From Planctomycetota bacterium (GTDB taxonomy: Bacteria; Planctomycetota; UBA8742; UBA2392): DNA of 64,000 bases. Where the stretch lies: assembly GCA_020849795.1 (NCBI GenBank), contig JADZFR010000054.1, forward strand, positions 1 through 64,000, read 5' to 3'. Numbering within the stretch: position 1 is the stretch's first letter; each line of letters opens with the position of its first letter. Shown piece by piece: positions 32,982-41,543 of this stretch. Position numbers and translations under genes: made by a program. The notes beneath the pieces were generated by a model, which searched no databases, had not been told where the DNA came from, and saw only the letters and a list, made by a program, of their open reading frames with translations.

Positions 32982-33683
32982 TCAAACCACCGTCCCGAAG
33001 AGCTTGCCGATCAGGGCCGTCAGGCCCATCGCCAGTGCACCCCAGAACCCGACCCTTAGCGCGCCGCGCCACACACTGGCCCCGCCTGTCAACGCAGCCA
33101 ATGAACCCAGGCCGATCAAGAACAGCAACGAAGCACCGGCCACGGTCACGATCAAGACCGATTCCGGCACAATCAGTACCATGGCAAGCGGCAAGGCCGC
33201 GCCGATCGCGAACGCAGCCGCTGACGCCAGCGCAGCCTGGATTGGCCGTGACTTCGTGAGGTCGGAAATTCCCAGTTCGTCGCGGGCGTGTGCGCCGATG
33301 GCGTCATGCGCCATCAGGGTCGTGGCAACCTGCAAAGCTAGGTCGGGCCCCAGGCCGCGTTTCTGGTAGATGCCTGCCAGCTCTTTGGTCTCAAACTCAG
33401 GGTTGGCCGCAAGTTCCGCGCTTTCGCGTTTCAGGTCGGCGCGTTCGGCGTCGGCCTGCGAACTGACCGAGACATACTCACCGGCCGCCATCGACATCGC
33501 GCCCGCGACCAGTCCGGCCAAACCCGCGATCAGCACGGCGGCGACGCCTGCATCGGCGGCGGCGACGCCCAAGATCAGGCTTGCGGTCGAGACGATACCG
33601 TCGTTGGCACCAAGCACGGAGGCACGCAGCCATCCGACTCTTTGTGTGCGGTGGCGCTCAAGGTTGGGCGTCAACGGACGCAT
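32982..33683 (-). CDS. VIT1/CCC1 family metal transporter
   Basis: A 233-residue membrane protein. It opens with the family signature R-A-S-V-L-G-A-N-D-G-I-V-S-T-A-S-L, where the Asp in GANDG is functionally important, and has five predicted helices: two near the start, one after the cytosolic loop and two at the end. The charged central loop (SVSSQADAERADLKRE) is the metal-binding region of the family, which moves Fe2+ or Mn2+ out of the cytosol or into compartments. It starts 27 bp after the purN stop and may be cotranscribed with purN and the VIT-VWA gene. No known metal-responsive site was found. Confidence 0.9.
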   Translation of the reverse strand: MRPLTPNLERHRTQRVGWLRASVLGANDGIVSTASLILGVAAADAGVAAVLIAGLAGLVAGAMSMAAGEYVSVSSQADAERADLKRESAELAANPEFETKELAGIYQKRGLGPDLALQVATTLMAHDAIGAHARDELGISDLTKSRPIQAALASAAAFAIGAALPLAMVLIVPESVLIVTVAGASLLFLIGLGSLAALTGGASVWRGALRVGFWGALAMGLTALIGKLFGTVV

Positions 33684-33710
33684 CTGGACGTTCTGGTTGA
33701 AGTATCGCGG

Positions 33711-34355
33711 TCAGTCTAAAGCCCCGGCTTTTACCGGCAGAATGCGCACGCTCTGGGCTACCTGAAGCAGCCGCTTTTCGGCAAACAAGTTCACCGCTGC
33801 GGGATAGGCTTCGCGCTCAGCCTCCATCACGCGGGCTTGCAGCGTTTCGGGCGTGTCGTCGGCCTGCACCGGCACCTTGCGTTGCAGGATGATCGGCCCG
33901 TGGTCGTAGACTTCATCCACGTAATGTACCGTGCAGCCGGTCTCTTTCTCGTGGGCTTTGAGCACCGCCTGGTGAACCTTCAGGCCGTACATGCCCTTGC
34001 CGCCGAACTTGGGCAGCAGCGAAGGGTGGACATTGAGCACGCGACCGCGGTAGCGCTCAGGGATGTGAACGTAGCTGAGAAAGCCGGCGAGTAGAACGAC
34101 GTCAGGGCGCAGGACGTTGATCAGCTTGAAGACTTGGCGCGAGAATGCCGGCGAATCCGTGTAGTCCTTGCGATTGACCACCTGCACAGGAACGCCGTGT
34201 TGCTGCGCCTTCATGATGCCGGGGACGCCCTCTTTGCTCGCGATCACGCCGACCGGTTCCAGCAGGCAACTGCCGTCAGCGGCTTTGAGCAGCAGGTTCT
34301 CCATCGTGGAGCCAGAGCCTGAGATAAGGATGACGCCACGGACTTTCTTGCGCAT
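33711..34355 (-). CDS. purN: Phosphoribosylglycinamide formyltransferase
   Basis: A 214-residue formyltransferase of purine synthesis that adds a formyl group from 10-formyl-THF to GAR. The phosphate-binding loop ISGSGSTMENLL, the catalytic N-V-H-P-S-L-L-P-K-F-G-G (Asn and His) and the Y-D-H-G-P-I aspartate are all present. I preferred the ATG at 34355 because GAGAA lies about eight bases upstream; the ATG two codons earlier is too close to it. It lies 113 bp downstream of ileS, beyond a terminator-like hairpin, and 27 bp before the VIT1/CCC1 gene. Confidence 0.93.
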   Translation of the reverse strand: MRKKVRGVILISGSGSTMENLLLKAADGSCLLEPVGVIASKEGVPGIMKAQQHGVPVQVVNRKDYTDSPAFSRQVFKLINVLRPDVVLLAGFLSYVHIPERYRGRVLNVHPSLLPKFGGKGMYGLKVHQAVLKAHEKETGCTVHYVDEVYDHGPIILQRKVPVQADDTPETLQARVMEAEREAYPAAVNLFAEKRLLQVAQSVRILPVKAGALD

Positions 34356-34439
34356 GGGCATTTCTCGACAAGGCCGCAAACCGCAGCCATGGCGTAAGGG
34401 TACACCATCAGGCTGCGGATTCCAGCAAGGGAAAGATTT

Positions 34440-34486
34440 GGGAAAACACGCAGGCTGTCAGCCCGGCACTAACCAGCCGGGCTGAC
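34440..34486 (-). terminator. Hairpin wrapped around the ileS stop codon
   Basis: GTCAGCCCGGC (34457-34467) pairs perfectly with GCCGGGCTGAC (34476-34486). The loop of 8 contains the ileS stop codon (TAG on the minus strand, 34469-34471). On the minus strand the stem is followed by AGCCTGCGTGTTTTCCC, a poor but present T stretch, so it is probably an intrinsic terminator. Confidence 0.7.
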
Positions 34487-37400
34487 TACGTTTGCGCAAC
34501 GGGCACAAAGGTGTTCATGTGCGGCGATGCTTCCCACATCGCCGGTGCGGCGAAAGCAGCGTACGCACGCGGTCTCGGCGCTTTCCACGACTTTCAACCA
34601 GAGCCCCTTTACGTCGGTTGCCGGCTCAAAGTCCTGCAATGCAGCGTGGTCACCGGACACGTCAATGGCGACCGCGCTGACGTTAAGCATCTCGGGCAGA
34701 ACGCCTGCAAGCTCTTCCGGTGTGCCCAGCGGTGCGAACAGTTCGCCCGCGACCGCGCCCAGCACCACCTGGGTGTCGTAGCCCTTGCCGATCTTTTTGT
34801 CTTTGCGCATACGGTCGAGTACGCGGTCGGTCTCAGCTTTCACCTGCAACAACACCCGGAATTTGCTGTCTAGTGCCGGGTCTCGACGCAAGTAACCTTC
34901 GCCAGCCACAGGCCACAGCGCAAGGTGTGCGCTGGCGGCAGTGCCCTGCGGCTTGGGCAGGTGCTGCCACATATCCTCGACGGTGTGCACCAGCACAGGC
35001 GACAACAGGCGCGTAAGCGTATCGGCCAGCACCCAGTACGCGGTTTGCGCGCTGCGGCGGGCTTTGCTGGTGGCAGCTTCGCAATACAGCACGTCCTTTC
35101 GCAGGTCGATGTACTGGCTGCTGAGCGTGACGTTGGCAAGGTCGTGCAGCGCGCGCATCGCCACGTGAAACTCGTAGCGTTCCAGAGCAGCCGTCACGGT
35201 CTCGACCGTGGCGGCACACTGTGAAAGCGCCCACTGGTCCAGTGGCAGCAGGTCGGCGTACGGCAACGCATCGGTGTTCGGGTCGTAGTCGAACAGGTTG
35301 CTGACCAGTGCCCGGTATGTGTTGCGCAGCTTGCGGTAGGTCTCGCCCCCGGCCTGGATCAGTTTGTAGGTCACCGGCACCGGGCTTGACGTGTCAAGCG
35401 ACGCGAAATACAGCCGGATCAGGTCGGCACCCAGGTCCTTCACGCCCTGGTCGATCGGCCACATGTTGCCTTTGCTCTTGCTGCCCTTTTCGCCTTTCTC
35501 GTCGACGACAAACGCGCAGGTCAGGCAGTCGCGAAAGGGGCTGACGCCGGTCGTCGCCACGCTTAATATCAACGACACCTGAAACCAGCCGCGGTGCTGG
35601 TCGTCGCCCTCGAGATACATGCCGGCATGTGGCGACTTGCCATCTGCGCGCGCGAAGGCCTTGTCTTTCAGTGCCGCGTCGGTGCGCATCACGGATTGAA
35701 AACTCGACCCGGCTTCAAACCACACGTCGAAGATGTCGCCCAACTTCTCGATGGCCTTGCCCTGGTACTTGGCCGCCAGTGCCGGTGGCAGCAGCTTCTC
35801 GGCTGGCCAGTTGGCGTCGTCGAACCAGATGTTGCTGCCGTGTTTCTCGACAAGCGACATTACGTGCGCGTTGGTTTCGTTGGTCAGCAGTACCTCTCCC
35901 GTCGCCTTGACTCGAAAGGCCGGGATCGGGATGCCCCAGTAGCGCTGCCTTGAAACGCACCAGTCTGGCCGGTTCTCGACCATGTTGCTGATGCGCGTCT
36001 GGCCCCATGCCGGAAACCAGCGCGATGCTGCGATTTCCTCCAGCAGCCGCTGGCGCAGCGTTTTGCCTTGCGGGTTGAGGTGCCGGTCCGGGTCCACGTG
36101 GTCGATCTGCACAAACCATTGCTCGGTTGCGCGGAAGATCACCGGCGTGTGCGTGCGCCAGCAGTGCGGGTAGCTGTGCTTGACGGGCTCGTCGTGCAAC
36201 AGCCATCCCTCTTCGCGCAACTTTTCGACGATCAGCGGGTTGGCCTTGAAGATGTTCTGGCCCTCGAGCATCTTCAGCCAGCCGCGCGAATCTTCAAACG
36301 TGACGCTTACGCCGAGGTCTTTGCGCAGCCGCTCGCCAACAAAGAACTTGCCGGCTTCATCGACCGGGCAGACGACGGGCAGCTTCTCGCGCTTGCCGGT
36401 TTCGAAGTCCTCTTTGCCATGACCGGGCGCCGTGTGCACCAGGCCGGTACCGTCATCAAGAGTCACGTAGTCGGCAAAGACCACCGGGCAAGCTGTCTCG
36501 AGAAACGGGTGGCTGTAACCAACGCCGCGCAGTACTTCGCCGGGGAATGTCTCCAGTACCCGGACGTCGGCGAGCTTTGCCTTTTCGGCAACAAGTTTGA
36601 GCAAGGCCTCGGCCAGAACCATGTGCTCGACTTTTCCATTGCGCGAATAGCGCACGAGTACGTACTCGGCTTTCTCGTGTGCTGCCACCGCGACGTTTGC
36701 GGGCAGCGTCCAGGGCGTGGTCGTCCAGATCAGCAACGCCAGTGTTGCCCAGACCTCGTTGCTGTCGTCGCGAGCTTCCACGAGTTCACGAAACTTGCAG
36801 TCCTTGCCGCAACTGCTGACCGGAAAGCGCACGTAGACGCTGGGGTCGGTTCGGTCTTCATATTCAAGTTCGGCTTCGGCCAGGGCGCTCTGTGCCGCCC
36901 AGCTCCAGTGCACGCTGCGCTTGGCGCGCGTGATGAACCCGCGCTTGAACAGCTCGCTGAATACGTGCAACACGTTGGCTTCATAGCTTGGGTTGGTGGT
37001 CAGGTACGGTTCATCCCAGCGCCCCAGCACGCCCGCCGACTTGAACTGGTTGCGCTGGATGTCGATCCACCTGGTCGCGTACTCAAGGCATTTCTCGCGC
37101 AGTTGCAGCGCGGTTGTGCCCTCGGGCAACTTGCCGCCCAATTCAGCCAGCATCTTGTGCTCGATCGGCAAGCCGTGGCAGTCCCAGCCGGGCACGTAGG
37201 GGCTGTCAAACCCCTGCATGGTGCGGAACTTCACGACCATGTCTTTGAGGATCTTGTTCATGCCCGTGCCGGTGTGGGCGTCGCCGTTGGCGTATGGCGG
37301 GCCGTCGTGCAGCACCCACGGTCTCGCCCCCTTGCGCGCCGCGCGAATCTGCCGGTACAGGCCGGTTTCGTCCCACTGCTTCTGCAGGGCCGGCTCGCGC

Positions 37401-37495
37401 TCCTGCAAACCGGCTTTCATGGGAAAGTCGGTTTTCGGCAAGAGCACTGTCGACTTGTAGCGCTCTTTGGCGGCTTTCAGGACATCTTCGTTCAT
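34469..37495 (-). CDS. ileS: Isoleucyl-tRNA synthetase
   Basis: A 1008-residue class Ia synthetase charging tRNA-Ile. Family landmarks are the start MNEDVLKAAKERYKSTVLLP, W-x-L-H-D-G-P-P-Y-A-N-G-D-A-H, the editing-domain W-T-T-T-P-W-T-L-P-A-N-V and E-T-x-C-P-V, and KGSKSKGN in place of KMSKS near residue 670. A C-terminal zinc-finger-like C-x2-C...C-x2-C (CVRCFRR, CARCANV) closes it. The HIGH signature reads H74-T-G-T77 rather than H-x-G-H. I chose the ATG at 37495, with AAGGA five to six bases upstream; a 16-residue extension is less likely. It reads towards purN and lies downstream of the Trm112-like gene. No T-box leader is apparent in the 200 bp before it. Confidence 0.95.
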   Translation of the reverse strand: MNEDVLKAAKERYKSTVLLPKTDFPMKAGLQEREPALQKQWDETGLYRQIRAARKGARPWVLHDGPPYANGDAHTGTGMNKILKDMVVKFRTMQGFDSPYVPGWDCHGLPIEHKMLAELGGKLPEGTTALQLREKCLEYATRWIDIQRNQFKSAGVLGRWDEPYLTTNPSYEANVLHVFSELFKRGFITRAKRSVHWSWAAQSALAEAELEYEDRTDPSVYVRFPVSSCGKDCKFRELVEARDDSNEVWATLALLIWTTTPWTLPANVAVAAHEKAEYVLVRYSRNGKVEHMVLAEALLKLVAEKAKLADVRVLETFPGEVLRGVGYSHPFLETACPVVFADYVTLDDGTGLVHTAPGHGKEDFETGKREKLPVVCPVDEAGKFFVGERLRKDLGVSVTFEDSRGWLKMLEGQNIFKANPLIVEKLREEGWLLHDEPVKHSYPHCWRTHTPVIFRATEQWFVQIDHVDPDRHLNPQGKTLRQRLLEEIAASRWFPAWGQTRISNMVENRPDWCVSRQRYWGIPIPAFRVKATGEVLLTNETNAHVMSLVEKHGSNIWFDDANWPAEKLLPPALAAKYQGKAIEKLGDIFDVWFEAGSSFQSVMRTDAALKDKAFARADGKSPHAGMYLEGDDQHRGWFQVSLILSVATTGVSPFRDCLTCAFVVDEKGEKGSKSKGNMWPIDQGVKDLGADLIRLYFASLDTSSPVPVTYKLIQAGGETYRKLRNTYRALVSNLFDYDPNTDALPYADLLPLDQWALSQCAATVETVTAALERYEFHVAMRALHDLANVTLSSQYIDLRKDVLYCEAATSKARRSAQTAYWVLADTLTRLLSPVLVHTVEDMWQHLPKPQGTAASAHLALWPVAGEGYLRRDPALDSKFRVLLQVKAETDRVLDRMRKDKKIGKGYDTQVVLGAVAGELFAPLGTPEELAGVLPEMLNVSAVAIDVSGDHAALQDFEPATDVKGLWLKVVESAETACVRCFRRTGDVGSIAAHEHLCARCANVVSPAG

Positions 37496-37695
37496 GGCAT
37501 TCCTTTGTCGCAGGCGGGAGGCGCTGGTTGAACACGGAGTCATGGAGCAACGGAATTGTCCCGAGGCTCACTTCTCTTTCGCTCCGTATCCGAACACAGC
37601 GTGTCAGCCGCCCAAGCGGTTTCAGTGTTTATCTGTGATGGTGAGTGGTTACAACGATGTGGCCGAAGTGGCGTTGTGGCGGGGCAGCTCGCCCC

Positions 37696-37899
37696 TTACA
37701 GCGTCGCCAGTTCGGCGTCGGTAATTCGCTCGGCTTCATCGACGATCAGGTTTGGTATGCCATCGACGATGCGGTAGGCCTTGCCGGACTCTTTGCACAG
37801 CAAGCGGTCACCGCGCTGCACCAAGGGCTTGTGGCTCTCGGGACATACAAGCATCGAGAGAAAGTCGGGGTCCAGCGGTTGGGTGGTGGCGTCGGTCAT
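37696..37899 (-). CDS. Trm112-like (YcaR/UPF0434) small protein
   Basis: A 67-residue protein: MTDATTQPLDPDFLSMLVCP, then LLCKESGKAYRIVDGIPNL and a final VDEAERIT. The pattern L-V-C-P...L-x-C...Y-x-I-x-D-G-I-P matches the Trm112p/YcaR family, small zinc-type proteins that bind methyltransferases or glycosyl-transfer enzymes. The first pair is C-P-E-S rather than C-x2-C and the second is C-K-E-S, so zinc binding may be lost. A methyltransferase partner is not adjacent. The gene is on the minus strand and ends 200 bp upstream of ileS. Confidence 0.85.
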   Translation of the reverse strand: MTDATTQPLDPDFLSMLVCPESHKPLVQRGDRLLCKESGKAYRIVDGIPNLIVDEAERITDAELATL

Positions 37900-37946
37900 G
37901 GCGCGTCTCAATGTAGGCAACGCTCGAAAGTTGCACAAGCCGGTGC

Positions 37947-37975
37947 TTGACAGTAGGGCATCGCACCCATACCTT
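37947..37975 (+). promoter_or_regulatory. Promoter of rpmH
   Basis: TTGACA (37947-37952), exact consensus, with a 17-bp spacer and TACCTT (37970-37975). The ATG lies about 26 bp beyond the -10 box. It runs across the divergent spacer between the Trm112-like gene and rpmH. Confidence 0.75.
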
Positions 37976-38001
37976 CTGCGCCCTGAATTGAAGGGTACGC
38001 C

Positions 38002-38244
38002 ATGAAAGTCCGCACCAAGAACAGTAACCTCAAGCGCAACCGCACACACGGCTTTCGCGCGCGCATGAAAACCGCCGACGGGCAGCAAGTGCTGTCACGC
38101 CGCCGCCGCAAGGGCCGCAAAAAGCTCTCGGTGAGCGACGAGGGCAGGGTGAAGCACCTGGGTGGCCCGCGCAAGGTGATTGAGCGCCAGCGCATCCGCA
38201 AAGAGGCTCGCCGCCAGGCCCGCAAGCGCGCCGGCAAGATCTAG
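38002..38244 (+). CDS. rpmH: Large-subunit ribosomal protein bL34 with long C-terminal tail
   Basis: An 80-residue very basic protein. Residues 1-45 are bL34: [20 protein letters not shown], then the R-R-R-x-K-G-R-K-x-L-S-V stretch, which caps the 50S subunit near the tunnel. bL34 is usually about 44-50 residues; here about 35 more follow ([31 protein letters not shown]), also strongly basic. The promoter is strong. The customary neighbours (dnaA or rnpA) are absent; instead it converges with an LptF/LptG-type gene. The extension is in frame with good codon use, so it appears real and not a readthrough. Confidence 0.9.
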   Translation: MKVRTKNSNLKRNRTHGFRARMKTADGQQVLSRRRRKGRKKLSVSDEGRVKHLGGPRKVIERQRIRKEARRQARKRAGKI

Positions 38245-38265
38245 TTGTGTGAACACCTGAACAGC

Positions 38266-38289
38266 CACCCCTGCCGAATGGCGGGGGTG
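38266..38289. terminator. Hairpin between rpmH and the LptF/G gene
   Basis: CACCCCTGCC (38266-38275) pairs with GGCGGGGGTG (38280-38289), one G-T pair, loop GAAT. On the plus strand it is followed by TTGGTTTC. It lies between the convergent rpmH and LptF/G genes and may end both. Confidence 0.7.
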
Positions 38290-38312
38290 TTGGTTTCATG
38301 GCCGACGGCACG

Positions 38313-39389
38313 TCAGGTGTTCCAGAAGACCCAGGCGCCCAGGCCCGCAAAAAGAAGCGGCCCCACGCTTGCGCCAACCACCGGCGGAAACGCACCCGAT
38401 TTTGCCAGTGTCTCGAACCAGAATGCCAGAATCTGGTATCCCACCACCGCCGCCAGGGCAAGGCTGCTGCTCATGAACATGCCGCGCCCGCTGCGCGTCA
38501 GAATCAGTCCGACACCGCAGCCAAGCAGAATGATGCCTGTCAGGGGATGCCACAAGTCGTGCCAGAGCGTGACCTGCAAGTCGCGGTCAGGGGCGCCGCT
38601 GCGGCTGTCCTGCCACAGTTCCAGCAGTGGGCGGTCTGCATAGCTGCGCCTTCGGCGCGCAAAGTCCGTGGGGTACAGGTGGCCGAAGGGCAGGTCACCG
38701 TCAAATGAGACGGGCTCGCCGTCGCCCGTGTATGTGGGGTCCGTCAGGACCGCAAGGCTGTAAATCTCGGCTTTCCGGGGCGACCACCAGGTGGAGCGGT
38801 CGTCGATCCACTGCAGTTCTTCGGCGACCACAAGGCGTGTACCGTCTTTGCTGAGTATGCGCACGTCTTCGAGCGCGCGGGTGTCCAGGTTGTAGCGCCG
38901 GACAAACCAGACGTTGCCGCCATCATCGCGTACGCTGATGCGCCGGCCCTTGCGAAACTCGAAGGCACCGTAGGGCGACTCGCGGGCTTCCTGCGCCACC
39001 TGCGGCAGCACAGCCTGCCTGAGCGCCAGGCCTGCGATGCCCAGCAGCAGCACCGGCACCATGATGGCAGCCAGCGCGCGTTTGCGGCTGACACCTGCGG
39101 CCTCCATGAGAAGTAGTTCACGCGAACGTATCAGGCGCGACACGGCAAACATGCCCGCGGTGAAGAGCATCAGCGGATAAAGCAGGTACAGAATCGGCGG
39201 CAGGTTGTAGGCGTAGAACAACGTGGTGCCGGTGGCCACATCAGGAAAGGCCTGGATCTTGTCCAGGTTGAGCAAGACGTCGACCACCAGAAACACGGTC
39301 GTAAACAGTGCCAGCACCAGCACGAAGCTCTGGACGAACACCCAAAGAAAGTATCGGTCAAAGCGCTTCACGCTGGTGTTGTGCCGCAA
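38313..39389 (-). CDS. LptF/LptG-type LPS export permease
   Basis: A 358-residue membrane protein with a cytosolic start, transmembrane helices near residues 12-35, 60-85 and 105-125, a periplasmic beta-rich domain (about 130-270) and three further helices at the end. The opening R-F-D-R-Y-F-L-W-V-F...L and the cytosolic loop RELLLMEAAGVSRKRAL match LptF/LptG (YjgP/YjgQ). These form the inner-membrane part of the ABC exporter that lifts LPS to the outer membrane, so the organism should have an LPS-bearing outer membrane. LptB, LptC and the second permease are not in the window. The start may be TTG 39389 or GTG 39371; neither has a clear ribosome site. Confidence 0.85.
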   Translation of the reverse strand: MRHNTSVKRFDRYFLWVFVQSFVLVLALFTTVFLVVDVLLNLDKIQAFPDVATGTTLFYAYNLPPILYLLYPLMLFTAGMFAVSRLIRSRELLLMEAAGVSRKRALAAIMVPVLLLGIAGLALRQAVLPQVAQEARESPYGAFEFRKGRRISVRDDGGNVWFVRRYNLDTRALEDVRILSKDGTRLVVAEELQWIDDRSTWWSPRKAEIYSLAVLTDPTYTGDGEPVSFDGDLPFGHLYPTDFARRRRSYADRPLLELWQDSRSGAPDRDLQVTLWHDLWHPLTGIILLGCGVGLILTRSGRGMFMSSSLALAAVVGYQILAFWFETLAKSGAFPPVVGASVGPLLFAGLGAWVFWNT

Positions 39390-39519
39390 GACTGCCCGCG
39401 GTTCCAGAGAGAACCGTTGTCAGGGTGCACTGCGGGCAATGGCCGCGGGAAAATTTCTGCACCAAAGAGCTTAGGTCAAGCGGGTCTCAGGCCATGGTCG
39501 GAAAAACTGCGCAAGTCGT

Positions 39520-39548
39520 TTGACAGGGAGCAAGTTATGTCGTAAATT
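39520..39548 (+). promoter_or_regulatory. Strong promoter of the sigma factor gene
   Basis: TTGACA (39520-39525), exact consensus, a 17-bp spacer and TAAATT (39543-39548) in an AT-rich stretch (ATTATAAAA follows). The ATG at 39589 lies 40 bp beyond the -10 box with GGAG seven bases before it. The sequence resembles a housekeeping-sigma promoter rather than a FliA site. Confidence 0.8.
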
Positions 39549-39588
39549 ATAAAACGTAAAATACACCCTTCCTTCCCGGAGTCTCACC

Positions 39589-40458
39589 ATGCCCAACAAG
39601 CTCCCTCCTGAGCCCACACTTCCACGCTACGGTTTCTCCCGCGCTTCGGCATACCTGCCCAAGGCCTATGTTGCCGCCAGAACTGAAGGTCCACGAAAAG
39701 ACGTCCAGCGGCTCTGGGACAACTTCAAGCGCACTGCCAGCCCCGATGTACGCAACGAACTCATCGAGAACTACCTGCCGCTTGTGCGCGTCACGGCCGA
39801 GCGCATGCACGCCAAGCTGCCGTCGCATGTTGAGGTCGACGAACTGATCCAGGCCGGCGTGTTCGGTCTCATGGATGCCATTGACGGCTTTGACCCGCAG
39901 CGCGGCGTCAAATTCGAAGTCTACGCCAAGCAGCGCATCAGCGGTGCGGTACTGGATGACCTGCGCAACCAGGACTTCGCACCGCGCCTGGTGCGCACCC
40001 ACAGCCACCGGCTGGACCGCGCCTACAAGGACGTGGAGGCCGAAACCGGCTGCGTACCCGAGCCCGACCAGATTGCAGGCAAGCTGCAGATTTCGATGGA
40101 AGAACTGGACCGCTGGCTGCGCGAGATCAACATGGCCAGCATCGTAAGCCTGGACCGCGCGACCAGCGAGTACGACGGCGAAGGCAAGGAAGTGCGCAAG
40201 GTAGACACGATCGAAGACGGCAACGTGCCGGCGCCGACCCACGCCATGGAGCGTCGCGAACTGGTCGAGCTTTCGACCCGCGGCCTGAGCCGCAAAGAGA
40301 AATTGATCGTGATCCTGTACTATCTCGAAGAGCTGACGATGAAAGAGATCGGGCTCGTGCTGGACCTCAGCGAGAGCCGTGTTTGCCAGATTCACCACCG
40401 CATCATCTATCGCCTCAAGTTGCACCTTGAGCGCATGCGCGACGACCTGATGGGATAG
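39589..40458 (+). CDS. fliA: FliA/WhiG-family RNA polymerase sigma factor
   Basis: A 289-residue sigma factor. Region 2 includes NELIENYLPLVRVTAERM, the EVDELIQAGVFGLMDAIDGF helix (about 84-103) and FEVYAKQRISGAVLDDLR. Region 3 covers residues about 150-190 and region 4 carries the helix-turn-helix (LTMKEIGLVLDLSESRVCQI, about 253-272). Size, missing region 1.1 and motif order match the sigma-28 group (FliA/WhiG), which transcribes flagellar or late developmental genes. Its probable anti-sigma factor (FlgM-like, 28957-29244) is coded 10 kb away. It has its own strong promoter and a hairpin at 40476-40495 follows. There are no flagellar genes in the window, so its regulon is not known. Confidence 0.88.
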   Translation: MPNKLPPEPTLPRYGFSRASAYLPKAYVAARTEGPRKDVQRLWDNFKRTASPDVRNELIENYLPLVRVTAERMHAKLPSHVEVDELIQAGVFGLMDAIDGFDPQRGVKFEVYAKQRISGAVLDDLRNQDFAPRLVRTHSHRLDRAYKDVEAETGCVPEPDQIAGKLQISMEELDRWLREINMASIVSLDRATSEYDGEGKEVRKVDTIEDGNVPAPTHAMERRELVELSTRGLSRKEKLIVILYYLEELTMKEIGLVLDLSESRVCQIHHRIIYRLKLHLERMRDDLMG

Positions 40459-40475
40459 TCACCGCCGGAATGCCG

Positions 40476-40495
40476 GGGCGGGTCGTGGCCCGCCC
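40476..40495 (+). terminator. Possible terminator after the sigma factor gene
   Basis: GGGCGGG (40476-40482) pairs with CCCGCCC (40489-40495), loop of 6. It has no T tract. A second palindrome, TTGTCC-N6-GGACAA, follows near 40507-40524, making the region capable of folding twice. Confidence 0.4.
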
Positions 40496-40597
40496 TGCTC
40501 CCCCCTTGTCCGAACGGGGACAATTCGCTAACTCTTTGCCCTTTCGCTCGTTAAGCTGGAGATGCGCCCCGCGTTGCCCCTCTCGGAATCCTTGCTG

Positions 40598-41497
40598 ATG
40601 CGTCGATTCTTTTTCTGCCTGCTGTTCCTGACAGTAGCCGTGGTTGCGTCGCCTGAACTTCGCGCCGAAGACACCTTGCAGTTTCCGCGCCTGCGCCAGT
40701 TGCAGGACATGGTGCAGCGCACCCGTGACACCCGGTACAAGGACGACACCTCGCTTCTGGGCAATGAGGCCTTTACCGCCGGATTCAGCGTCGGCTACAT
40801 CAGCGACTACTACTGGCGCGGCTTCAAGCTGTTTGATGGCGACCTGCTGACCCGCGGCGACGCCTACGTCAACGTTTACGGTTTTGAAGCCAGCGTCTGG
40901 GGCATGTGGGACTTTGCCCGCGAACAGCTGCGGCCGACCGAAGTGGATTACCGGCTGCGCTACCAGTTCGAGATTGAAGGTGCGCTGATCAGCATCGGGT
41001 ACACCTGGTACGACTTCAGCGGCAGTGACGGCAGCATTGGCCGTCGCGACCAGGGCTTCGGCAAGAAGCCGTTGAAAGACTTTCCTGACGACAAGATGTC
41101 CGCGAGCGTGCACGAGCTGCACATCTCGATGACGTACTTTACCAGCGTGATCCAGAGCGAGGGCGCGAACCTTCGCTACACGATCAACTACTTCCAGCGG
41201 CTGGATGATGAAGGCTCACGCATCGAGAGCACGATCAGCTTCTTCGTCGACAGCCCGCAGTTCACCGTGTTCGGTGACTACTTCGAAATCACCACGACCA
41301 CGGTGTATCAGCACCGTTACCTGACCAATGAAAGCCACTTCCAGGGCCAGACGATGACCGCGCGGCTGGTCTACAACCTTGAAAAGTACGGGTACTTTCC
41401 GGTGTTCTTCCAGCTCGAGGCCCATTACTACCTTGCGTTTGAGAAGGACTATGTAGACGGTTTCTACTTTGGCGGCAGCGTCAACTTTCGCTTCTGA
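40598..41497 (+). CDS. Probable outer-membrane beta-barrel protein
   Basis: A 299-residue protein with signal peptide MRRFFFCLLFLTVAVVASPE, cleaved near ELRA/ED. The mature part alternates hydrophobic and polar residues in short strands rich in Tyr and Phe (FSVGYISDYYWRGFKLF, VDYRLRYQFEIEGALISIGY, TARLVYNLEKY, PVFFQLEAHYYL) and ends in a C-terminal aromatic F after NFR, the signal for outer-membrane barrel insertion. The opening resembles proteins that begin with a surface-exposed YWRG motif (TorF/DUF family of barrels), but I do not assign a family. It precedes the AsmA-like gene by 46 bp on the same strand, which hints at an envelope unit. The start at 40598 leaves an intact signal peptide; ATG 40562 would add 12 residues before it. 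Confidence 0.75.
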   Translation: MRRFFFCLLFLTVAVVASPELRAEDTLQFPRLRQLQDMVQRTRDTRYKDDTSLLGNEAFTAGFSVGYISDYYWRGFKLFDGDLLTRGDAYVNVYGFEASVWGMWDFAREQLRPTEVDYRLRYQFEIEGALISIGYTWYDFSGSDGSIGRRDQGFGKKPLKDFPDDKMSASVHELHISMTYFTSVIQSEGANLRYTINYFQRLDDEGSRIESTISFFVDSPQFTVFGDYFEITTTTVYQHRYLTNESHFQGQTMTARLVYNLEKYGYFPVFFQLEAHYYLAFEKDYVDGFYFGGSVNFRF

Positions 41498-41543
41498 AGA
41501 CCGTCCCTTTACGTCTGGCATCCAGTAACCCTTAATCAAGCGC

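Noticed and set aside
37496..37695. T-box riboswitch before ileS
   Set aside because: I could not find the conserved T-box sequence or a terminator/antiterminator pair in the 200 bp before the gene.
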